A DNA stretch of 64,000 nt. Origin: Liquidambar formosana. Taxonomy: Eukaryota > Streptophyta > Magnoliopsida > Saxifragales > Altingiaceae. Within the stretch, counting starts at the first letter, position 1. The number at the start of each line of letters is the position of its first letter. Position numbers and translations under genes: made by a program. A model generated the notes under the pieces. It made no database searches and was not told the origin of the DNA. It was given only the letters and a program-made list of their open reading frames with translations. Location: assembly GCA_039720395.1 (NCBI GenBank), contig CM077820.1, positions 53,406,631 to 53,470,630 of the forward strand, read 5' to 3'. This document shows, one piece after another, positions 32,151 through 44,100 of this stretch.

Positions 32151-35100
32151 CTGCAATACATTGTCAAAATCGAATGTAATTAAGTTAGAAGACAAGTATC
32201 CTACAAATTTCCATCGAAACGTAATTCATCCCCAGAATGAATACCATTAATAGAAGGGAAATGCTTGCTTCATATTCTCATCCCCGAAGAATCCCGTGTA
32301 GACACATGGTTAGGGTCCATGTAGGTCATATGGATTCCTTAGGGAGTGGAGGATACAGAATGCGTGGCACCGCCATTATAGGAGAGCTCACGCATTAGCT
32401 TTTTCCATCGTATTGTACAAAACAGTAAGATACCGTATCCTAAGTGGTCACATATATTTTGTGATGAGATTATAAAAAATGTAACCACTTATTGGAAAAT
32501 ATGACTACATACCATTTGGGTATGATACCCTCAAAGTACCATAGAATTTCCTATAATGTCACCCTAACAAAGTGGTTGTTGTGTGGAAATATCTCTGAAC
32601 CGAGGTTACAGCTCGGGATAGAAGGTTCAGACCGGAAACGCTGACACGTGGTAAAGGCAATTCAACCAGGCCAACTACAACGCACGTGATTCATCTCCCA
32701 CGATCCAGCTCGGGCCAAGGAGTTAAACCACGATATTTGACACGTGGTTAATACTACACGGTAGGATCTGCTGCAAACCACGTGATCTCCCAGCTTGGGA
32801 CCTTACTCTCATCTCGGGACACCTGTCCTATGACTCACATTACAATCCAAATCCTACTACAGTCCAAAACTGTCACAGCAGTTGTAATTCCTGAGACAAC
32901 GGTTACTAGAAACCATGGTTCCATGACCAACCACGATTAACAAACCATGGTCAAACGGTTATGGGTAAATCATGGTCAGATCTGACCTAACCAAGGCAGT
33001 TACCTGACCTCACATGGTCAGTCCGTACAGGTGGGTATAAAAAGAATACGATACAGCCTAATTTGGTAAGCTACAGTACCCTAATTCTCTGAGATTCATC
33101 TTCTTCCTTGCCTCATTCTCCCCAATATAGTTTTCTGACTTAAGCTTTGGAGAGGGCACGGCCAAAACCCACTTTGGCCTATCCTCTGACCCATTTTCCA
33201 AGCTTGTGATTGCAGGTCCAAGCGAGAGAGTAAGCTCCATCATCAACACGTAATTCGGGGAGCAGTTTTTACCCCGTACAATTTAGCGCCGTCTGTGGGA
33301 ACCATCGCGATAAGATGGCTACACCACCTCCGCCCACCTATGGGCGAACAAGATCTGGAGCGAACTTTACTCGCGTAGACTAAGCAGTTGGAGGCGATGC
33401 GGGAAAGCGAGCAGAAACCCAGCCTTCGCAGGCAAACCCGCCATTACCTGCGGTGGGAACTAGTCAGCTTCCTTCGGTTCAGCAACATCAGATCCCCCGG
33501 AGATGTCCGCTGTTCTGCATTCTCTCGATGATCAGCCTGTTCTGAAAGCTGTATTTGATAGGGTCGTGACAAACAACCCAAACCCAGCAGCGGTGGTGGA
33601 ACTAATTGCAACTATGCAATCGGAGATTCAATCGGCGCAGCTTGCAAAGCTAACTGCAGAGCAGAACTACCACTGCTACCTCCAGCGAACTTTTGCCCCC
33701 TGCGGAGTCAATGTTGTCGCTGAGGAGGCTAGCCAAACCAGTCCACTCCGTCGCACTAGGCACCAGGAGAGCTCACCCAGGCCTGGAGTCTCGCACCACC
33801 ATCACCTCAGCAGATATGACGATGAGCCACGATTAACTGGCCCAGAACAGAGACACTCAGGAAGAGGAGATAGACAACATCATGCGTTGGTGCAGAGATC
33901 CCCTGAGCGCAGCTCAAGGCGTTCAGATCATTCACGAAGGTAGAACGAGGACCATCCTAGACCTCGTGCTCAAGTGGGTTCTGGGAACGAAACTCACAGG
34001 GACGAGAGACGACACCATAGGTCTTGATCTCCTGAAAGAAGAGGGGAGAGAAGTACTGGGGGGACGAGTAGGAAGCATTCTCGCTCACCTAGGCGTGAAA
34101 GAAATGAGGAAGAAGCCTCCAAGAGACACCGGGGTAATCAGAGTAGAGGGGGAGAGAGACCAGAGAGCACTGCTGTGGCTCGGAGCCCATTCATGAGGTG
34201 GATTCAACGGGTCCCAATCCCACGAGGGTATTCCGAGATAACCTTTACTCTTTACTCTCTTTCAATAGACCTTGATCATCATTTAAACTATTACTTGCAA
34301 TGAATGTCGTTATATACTGGAAATGAGGGTTTTCTCTGCAAGATATTTCTTATGAGTTTAGGGGAGGTGGCTCTCAAGTGGTGGGCCAAGATTCCAGATG
34401 AGTCTATTGACAGCTGGCACGAACTGAGCAAGCTGTTCAAGAAGAGGTTCATCACTAGCTGTAAATTCCTGAGGACCATGCAGAACCTATACGAGTTGAA
34501 ACAGAAAGATGGGGAAGGACTTCGGGAATATTCTCAAAGGTTCTGGGAGGTTTATAACAAGATCGACGACCCGATTGAGAAGAATGCCATGGATCTCTTT
34601 CGTCTCGGGTTGAGGAAGCCATCACCTCTATTTAAGGAGCTCACTGTTAATCCCCCCAGAAATCTAGCCAAATTACTCTCTACTGTAGCCAACTATTCGA
34701 AGTTGGATGATTTCTACACCCCGCAGTCTACCAAAGCCAATGAAAAAGATGACAAGAAGAAAGACTCAAGGCCTCATAGGGATAGTCCCCGAGGAGAGAA
34801 ATCAAGGCCGCCTACCAATCCAAATCAGGCCATCTTCACTGTATTTACTCTCCCCATCTACAAGTTGATGAAGGCACTGGAGAACAAGGATTTCTTCCAG
34901 AAACCTAGACCCATGCTCGCGGAGCCCGAGAAGAGAAACAAAAAGCTGTTTTGCAGTTACCACAAGGATCATGGCCATAAGACAGAAGACTGCAAGGTTC
35001 TAAAGTACAACCTCGAGGCCTAGGCCAAGGAAGGAAAGCTGAATGAGTTTATAACCCGAAGTGATAAAGGACAGCCATCCGAACAGAAAAAGCCCGAAAA

Positions 35101-38100
35101 CAGGGCTCCTCAATCCACACAACCAAAGATCATTGGGAGGATTGACATGATCACGGGGGGATATGAGGAAACTGCTCTGTCAACCAGCCAACTCAGGGCA
35201 CAATACAGGATGGCTTGTCAAGATGCCGAGGTCAGTGATATCGGGAACGAGCTAGTACTACTACCTCAAAGTGAGGGAGAAATTGGAGAAAAACTGCCGT
35301 TCTTTGGGGATGCGGAGACTGACGGGACAGTGCCCTGCCCCCACAATGATGCTCTGGTCGTTCGCATGCTCATAGGGAACTACGATGTGGGCAAAGTCTA
35401 TGTGGACAACAGGGCATCTGTGAATGTCATGTTCTAGAAGTTGTTCAGTCAACTCGGGTTGAAGGACTCCGACCTAAAGCCCTGTCACGTCAGCCTAAAG
35501 GCTTTCAATGGAAACATGACTTTCCTGCTGGGGCAGATAATTCTCCCAGTTCGGGCGGAGCCAGTACAATCCATGGAAACATTTGTGGTAATCTAGGAAA
35601 GGTCAGTTTACAACGTAATACTCGGGCGACCCTGGATTCATGCCATAAAGGTTGTCCCATCCTCCTACCACCAATCCATCAGGTTCCCGAGCCCAGAGGG
35701 AATCATGGAGATAAAGGGAAACTAGGCAGCAGCCAGGGAGTGTTTTCTGGCGGAGTATGTAGGCCACTCAGCACCCTAGGAGGACAAACTGAAATCTAGG
35801 ATCCCACGCCTTCCTAGTTCGGGAACTGGTAAAGCTAAAACCCCGAGGCAAGAGCCAGAGCAAAAGAAAAAAGCCAAAGTCGATGAGGTTCCCTTGTAGC
35901 AACGAAAGGGAGAGCGGCCCGGAATTGAAGAAACAGTTCTGGAACCTACAGACAGAGCAGGGGAAGAGCTAGTGAAAAAGATAATTAATCCCGATGATCC
36001 AGAGAGGTTTTTCTGGATTGGAAAGTCACTGAGTGAGATTGACGCAGCAGAGCTGTTTGAGTTTTTGAAAGATAACATTGACGTATTTGTTTGGTCGCCC
36101 CATGAAATGCTAGGAATTGATCCCAGAATTATCACTCACGAGTTGCAGGTTAATCCAAATTGCAAGCCAGTGGTTCAGAAGCAACGAAGGTTGTCTGACG
36201 ATCGGGCTGAAACAATTTCCGCCGAGGTAGATAAGCTCTTGAAAGCAGGGTTCATCAGAGAAGTAATGTACCCGAGTTGGCTAGCCAATCCCGTATGTGT
36301 AAGAAAAAAGACAGGGGACTGGCGTGTCTGCATTGACTTCACAGACCTCAATAAAGCATGCCCGAAAGACAGCTTTCCCTTACCTAAGATTGACCAACTC
36401 ATAGACTCTATCTCGGGATATGAGAGACTAAGTATCTTTGATGCTTTCTTGGGTTATCATCAAATTCCCATGGCAGAACATGATCAAGATAAAACAGGGT
36501 TTATTACTCCTAGAGGGACCTACTGCCAAGGACTTTAATATCGATATCGATGGATATATTGAAGGTCCAAAAATGTGGATATATCGGATATATCGTTGGA
36601 TATATCGACAATATCGATATCGTTTTAAAGATATGGTAGATATTCTGAGTTAAACATGGATATTTTGATTAAAATTCTGAGAAACAATAATTTAGACTCT
36701 AATAATCAATTTATTCTCAAAAGATTGTAATTTAAATGTGTATAGTATAAATATGTGTTGTGTAGGGTATAAAAAAATGTGCCGCGCTTAGTAAATAAAA
36801 AGTTTTCACACAAATTTAACATTTAAATGTCACATAAATACATATCATTTTCATAATAATAAATCAATAATGTCATGAATTAGACAGGAAAAAAAAAAAA
36901 AAAAAGAAAGAAAGAAAGAAAGAAAACATTTTTGCCTATTGGCTAGTATCACATGGAGTTTGTCACACCCCATTTTTGCACCACCTTACTAGGGCTCATC
37001 ATTTCATGCATGTTTTTGTTTTGTTTTTGAGTCTAGTCTCTTGCATTAGTTTTCTAAAGTCACAAGGACAATGGATATGAATTTTGGTTCAAATTGGAGT
37101 TGATCTTGAGGGATAATAAGAGCTTTTGTGACTTGAGGGGCATAATCGTCTTTTAAGTCCCAAACTTTTCATTTGACCTTGGAATGATCTCCAAATTATC
37201 AATTGGAGTTCATATGGATGCATAAGAGATATTTCTAGTGTCAATTTGATAAATCAATGGCTCGGGATTAAAATGGCTCAATACAGTACAAGATGGTTAA
37301 TTGACCCTTCTTTGGGTTAGCTCTAATTGACTCACAATTACCAATCAAATCTTTTCAAATTGACTTTAATTAGTCATCATTTTATCCCCAAAAGTGTTTT
37401 ATGAAGTTCAATTTTGATATGGAAAGTGTTTGGTTTGACCCTATGTGCATGCCTATGCTTAGCAAAGGTAGAGCATAGCGGTTAACCACCTTGTTCAAAC
37501 CTAACCATGCCCCCATGGTTAGTGGTTTTCACCCTAAAATGTTCAAAAACATATTCCTCATCGAAACACAGTCGTTTTGGCTTTTGTTTCATCAAAATCG
37601 GAGTTAATTTGCCCCCTGAAACACTTCTAGAAGGGAAGAGAGACAAAACAGGCAAAAAATTAGAAGTGGGCTCGGGTGACCACCCAAGCCCAGGCGGCTA
37701 GCCGCCCAAGCCCAGGTGGTCACCCAAGGCCACTTTCCTATTTGCTTTGTGTTTCCTTGCTGAAGCGGATTCCTCCCTATTTTGACGAACAAGGACTCTT
37801 TTGGACGAGTTTCCTTCTAATTTTTGGTAACTTCTGAGTTACTTAAGCCCCAAGGGGGTCTCTAATAGCCCTTGGATTAATTTTTAGGGTTTTAATCCCA
37901 GCCATTGGTTAATCCTAATTGAAGTCTATAAATACCCCCCTATGCTTCAGCACAAGGGGAGCCACTTTATGCATTAATACTTGAGTGTTTGAGAGAGAAT
38001 AAGAGAGAGAGACTTGAAGGAGAGCTGGAGTTCTTGTTGTAGCCTTGGAGAGGATTGGTTCAAGTCATCCATAAGAGCAAGGGAGAGTCTCTACAGCAGC

Positions 38101-41100
38101 AAGGAAGTTTCTTCTTAAGGTATTCCTCCCTCTTTGTTTATGCTGAATATGGGTTAGGCTTATTGCATGTTAAAGGTAGCTTTTTTATCATGTATTAACA
38201 CTCTAGCTAGTTAATATACATGGAATATCTATTGTTTATCTACTGTTTAGCATGCTTTAGGGCTGTCCTATATGTTTCTAGGCATAGTCATGATTCTTGT
38301 GTTTCTTTTGTCCTTGTGCTAGGATAGTGATATTGCATGCTAGAGTTAGGGTTTCTTATCATGTTTTATTGCTTTAGTTAGTTAATATGCATGATTTAGG
38401 TTCTGCTTAGGTTTATTTTAGCATGATTGAGGTTTGTTTTGTATGTTTTTAAGCATATTTGTGAGTTTAGGGCTGTTAGTGTCCTTACTTTATGTTGGTT
38501 TTCATACAGCATGTTAGTTTAGGCTCTTTATTGTTTTTTCTTCATAGTTGCTGTATGTGTTTTGCATATGGAGTAAATATGATATTTTTGCATGCATATT
38601 AGTTCATTCTAGGGTTTTTATGCATGATATGGTTTTAGGATTGTGTTAGGGCTTATGAAAGTTTGCTGTTTTTGCTGTTGGCATGTCTAGTGAATGATTT
38701 TAGGCCATAATACTATTCTGTCCAGATTTGCATGTTAGTGTTTTTGCATGGTTTTGAGCACTTGTAAGGGTGCAAATAGGTGTGGTATTTGTTCTATGGC
38801 AAATAGGGCTGCCAATGTCTGAAATGGCTAATGCTTGGAGCTAATTGCGCTCAGGTAAGTGGGTGTGAAGGTGCCCCAATTCACCTTTCTTCTTAACTCT
38901 TTCTCTTCTCCCTCCTAGGGTTAGTTTTTAATACAAGCCTATGGTTTAATCAAGGGTTTCCTTCACACATAAAATTCTGGTTTTTATTGAAGTTTCCATT
39001 TTGTGGAGTTCTTTCTAAAATCAAACTTTCTATCAATTCTCTTTTGATCAAATAAGGAAACCTAGGGTTTTAACCATAGGATTATATTAAGTCTTAACCC
39101 TACTTCTATTCGAACTACGTGGACTTTGATCCATGTATTTCGTTGCATGGTACGTAGGCGCTCTTCGTGAGGCTCAAGTCCGTTCTAGGATCCAAGTATC
39201 CTAGGTTTTCTTTTTGTTTTGTTTTGTTTTGTTTTTCTTTATTTTCTGTTTTTATGTGTTTATTATGCATGGATGGATGAATGAAATATATGATATGCAT
39301 GCAATCCTTGTGATGATATACTTGCTGATTTTTGTATGAAAAGATCTTGATTTAGCCCAAATGAACTGAGAGACCGAAAGGGTGACATGGGTGCCTATAG
39401 GCTTTGCCTAGAACCTTCCCATGTCATAACTTAGCCTCCGAATCCCTGATTTCTTCCCATGTCATAACTTAGCCTCCGAATCCCTGATTTCTTTGGTTTC
39501 CAAAAGATTGGTTTTTGCCTTTCCTTTTTTATGGAGTCATTCAAATTGTTTTCCTAAAACAAACTATTTTTAGGGTTTTCCTTGTTTCCTTTAAAAAATA
39601 AGGTGGCGACTCCTTTTTCTTTTTCAAACCTACCTATTTTCTTTTCAATCCTTGTGGGCCCAATTTCCGGGGTTCACAGAGTTCTTGGTTGGATAGTTCA
39701 AATCTATCATCTTTATCTATGTATTATATAAGGATGATGGCCAGGTAGGGACATGTTGATACAAGTTATATCAAAATCGACATTGGGTGTTTTTGTGTGT
39801 TAGTTGGTTACAAGGTAAAACATTATATGGTTGTTTTTGCAAAGAAATATTAAAAGTGAGTCTTTTGTTAGAAAAAACAAGGTTATTATATTCTATTAAA
39901 AAATGTTATAATAATATAAAGTGAAAGTTAAAGCATATGCTGCTTTACCAAAAAAAAAAAGAAAAAGAAAAACAAACAAAAAGGGAGGCATTTGAGCCTC
40001 ACGACTCAAGAGGGCTTGAGAGTCAGACCAGCAAAAGAGGAGGCTTAGGCTTCTTTCGTACTGCCATGGAAGCTCGACAATAAGGATGACGGCAAAGATG
40101 ACAATGGTGACGACGAGAACAGTGAGGCTGGCAGCAACACCACGTACCAGGTTTGAAAGTGTTTTCTTCTTCTTCTCCTTCTTCTTTCATAGCGACAAGG
40201 ATATCGGTGAGGGACTGACGGCATGAACAATCTCCTTTTCTTCTTCTTCTTCTTCTGTTGCTGCTGAAAGATTTCTCAAAATTTGCACCGACAGAAGAGG
40301 ATATATCGACGATATCGTCGATATATCTCCCACATATCGCCTGATATCGTCGATATATCTCCCATATATCGCCGAAATCTTCTATTTTTCAGAGATAAAT
40401 CACGATTTATCAAATATCTTTCGATATCGACGATATATCGCGATATATCGTCGATATGTTGCATTTTCTGAATTTTTCAAATACCGCAAGGAGATATCGT
40501 ATCGTTACCCTCCGATATAGCGATATATCGCGATATATCGTCGATATATTGCGATTTTTAAGTCCTTGCCTACTGCTACAAGGTAATACCATTCGGATTG
40601 AAGAATGCTGGGGCAACCTATCAACGTCTTGTTAGCAGGATGTTTGAAGGATTAACCGGCAAAAACCTAGAGGCATACGTTGATGACACTATTGTTAAGA
40701 GTAGTGCAGAGAAAAACCATTTGACAGACCTAACCGAGGCTTTCGCCCGACTCAGGGAGTACGGGATGAAGTTAAACGCAAAGAAAAGCTCATTTGGAAT
40801 AGGCTCGGGAAAGTTCCTGGGTCACTTAGTCTCTAGAAGGGGGATCGAGGCAAATCCAAGTAAGATTAAGGCAATAAGAACCCTACGTACACCAACAACA
40901 GTCAGGGATGTTCAACAGTTGAATGGGATGGTGGTGTGAGCGCCACGCCAGGTACCACATAGCTCGAGAATACGCATTAGCCTCAAAGGACTAACACGGA
41001 GAGGAGTCGCCACCCAATAATGGGAACGAGTGAACCCTAGCAGGGTCTAGCTCGTCATAACCAGAGATTCGGGTTCGGAGCTAGGGTACGCAGCTGGGAA

Positions 41101-44100
41101 GGTGTTAGGCACCCAGCCACGCCCGGTCGAAACCGGCCCCCACACATGATTGATGGCTTTAATTAATCTAAATATTTAACTAAAATCAACCCTACTCATT
41201 CAACCACAGTAGCACGCAAATCATGATGATATGATAGAAACAAGAGATATAAAACAGACATAAAGAAATGATCATGCAAATTAATTAACTATCATAATCA
41301 ATACAGTAAAGAGAGAAACTGTCTGCCGAGGTAAGGTGCGTACGCATCAGCTCTTAGTGCGTACGCACAACTGATATATGCGTACGCACCTAATAGGCAT
41401 TTCACGCAGAATCACAGAACTCACATAACAGTCCACATCATGCATCCTTAATAAAATATGCAGAAAATAAATATAAATATAAACTAAACCTAAATCATGC
41501 TAATTATGCTTTAGAAAGAAAAGTAAAATAAAATAAAATAAAAGAAGAACTGTCTGCCAATACTTTACGTGCGTACGCAATATTAGTTACTGCGTACGTA
41601 TATAATATACTGCGTACGCAATATAATAATTGCGTACGCACCCATTGGCGATTTGTGTCATCTCTCGAAACTCACTGTATACGGTCAGGAATCATATATG
41701 TGCGCTTTTGCAGATTAAAGTCTGAAACCACTTCTATGGTAACACAGGAGATTTTCATACCAGCAAATCATCATGTAATTAAGCCCTAGTCTATTGCATG
41801 ATGCTTATACAGAAATATGCATAAAGTCCTAGGTTCTCTTATGGAAAGAGTCCACTATGTGATGACATGCAATCAATATCATGCAGTTATCATGGCATTC
41901 ATGGCAGCACATTACTTTATTGAATATGAATTTTCATGCATAATAGGTAAATTATACATACAGAATACAGATCTTACCCTCAGGGTTCTCCACTCTGATT
42001 CCTTTAGGGACTACTCCTTCTTGAACCTCCAGAATTGCAGCCTCCTACACTCTCTCTCTGTTCCTCTCTTTCCTTCTCTCTCTTTTTGTTCTATAGCTTT
42101 CCTTCTCTCTTTCTGATTTCCAGTCCCCCTCCTTTAGGTGTCTAGTGGGTTATATATAGGCATAGGAAGTAGGATTAGGGGTCTCTGCTGTTTTTCCCCG
42201 AAATCTAGGTCTCCTAAGCATGTTACAACACGTTCCTTGAAAGAGTTCTGATCTGGAGGGCAAGTGGCCCGAAAAGAAAGGTTCTGGAAGCATAAGATGC
42301 GTACGCACCACAAATCCATGCGTACGCACCACATTAATGCGCACGCAATGAACTTCGTGAATTCACTATATTTCTTAGCTGCAATTCTTTTGGCTCATGT
42401 AGGCGAATTCCAAAGTTTATCAAAGTATATGAACTAACCTCATCATAGGGCGTTTCCAATCCAACTCATCGGGTGCAAAATGGGGTGTCTACAGGTGGCA
42501 GCACTCAGCAAGTTTATCTCGAGATCATCAGATAAATGCCACCCTTTCTTCCACATACTGAAGAAGAGCACTAACTCGGGATGGAATACGGAGTGCCAGG
42601 AAGTTTATCAGAAGTTAGTCGCTTATTTAGAAACACTCCCCACCCTGACCCACCCTCACCACAGGGAAACTCTTTACCTTTATCTTGCTGTCTCAGCTCA
42701 TTCACTTAGTGGCATTCTCCTGGCCTAGCACAAATTTACTCAAACGCCAATCTATTATATTAGTAAGACGCTGTTAGATGCTGAAACTCGCTATCTACCC
42801 CTTGAAAAACTAATCCTCGCCCTTGTCACAGCCTCCCGAAAACTCCAACACTACTTTCAGTCTCATCCTATCACCGTGCTCACCAACTATCCACTCAAAG
42901 ATGTCCTCCGCAGAGCTGACTTGTCAGGACGAGTCTCGAAGTGGGGGGTAGAACTCAACGCTTACGACATTCACTTCAAGCCCCGACCTGCAATTAAGGG
43001 GCAAATATTGGCCGATTTTATTGTCGAATTCGCAGATCCTACTTCCAGTTCGAAACAGACAGAATTAAAATCCTCTCTGCCCAAACTGGGGGGGAAGACA
43101 ATATAAACAGTGAAAAGAGGAAGAAATGGGAGCTCAAAGTGGATGGGGCATCAAACGTGAAAGGGGCAGGTCTGGGAATTGTGCTGACAGATCCCAAGGG
43201 AGAAATCATCGAGCAAGCAGTTAGGCTTATGTTCCCAGCCTTAAACAATGAAGCAGAATATGAGGCAGTTGTGGCAGGACTTGGGATGGCCCGAGCAATG
43301 GGAGTAAAAGAATTGACAGTATACAGTGACTCCAGACTCGTGGTTAACCAGCTAAACAAAGAATATGAAGCCAAAGATGAAAGAATGGCTTCGTATATGC
43401 ACAAGGTATGGGAATTAGCTGCCGGATTCACCAGTGTTGAGTTCAAGCGCTTCGTGAGGGATCAGAATAGACATGTAGATGGGTTGGCTGCCATGGCTGC
43501 AGCATTAGAAACGGATACCCCTTGAACCATAAATGTCAAAGTCCTACAAGAGCCCAGCATCGGGACAGAAGAGTGTTAACACCCCATTTTGTACCACTTG
43601 ACACCTCAAGCCACTTTCTGAGACCCAATGATGAAGGGCAGTAGCCAACGGACCATCGCAAGCACGCCCGAAGGACTCACGAGGACACAGCAGGCCTGGG
43701 ATGACAATTTGATACCCCATGCACGTACGTGCATGGGATATGCACGTACGTGCATATACCATGCACGTACGATCATGACCCCTTTTTTTTGAATTTCATC
43801 GCTTCCCTCCGAAATTGTTTCTTACCTTATGCAGCCCCCACGCTGACAGCTGCTCAGTGGCGGCTGGGAAACCCTAGAAACCCCTGAACCAAACCCTAAT
43901 CCCCGCCTATAAATACCCCGCTTTCATTCAAGAGAAGGGATCCGAATTTTGGCTACCAAACCACCATTCTAGAAACCCTGAGACTGACGGCTGTGTCTAC
44001 GAGAGGTCCGGAAAGCATGCTTGTGAAGGAATTGCTGCTGCCCGAGCCTGAGGGTAACGGTTCTTAATCCTCAATTTCATTTTCCTTCAATAGTTTGATA

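Larger units (their letters stand above)
36527..40568. mobile_element. Non-autonomous hAT-like element inside the reverse transcriptase
   Basis: Termini CAAGGACTT and AAGTCCTTG are inverted and fit the YARNG rule of hAT ends. The flanks are CCTACTGC on both sides (36519-36526 and 40569-40576), a perfect 8-base target duplication. Without the nested solo LTR and its duplicated target, the element is about 1.3 kb and has no transposase. The subterminal regions are dense in ATATCG palindromes. The interior has a GAA/TTC-rich stretch at 40045-40260 and a partial MITE at 39733-39800. Confidence 0.85.

Noticed and set aside
36540..40560. Possible CRISPR-like or satellite array from repeated ATATCG units
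   Set aside because: Units have no spacers of constant size, and the location at both ends of an 8-bp-flanked element fits hAT subterminal repeats.
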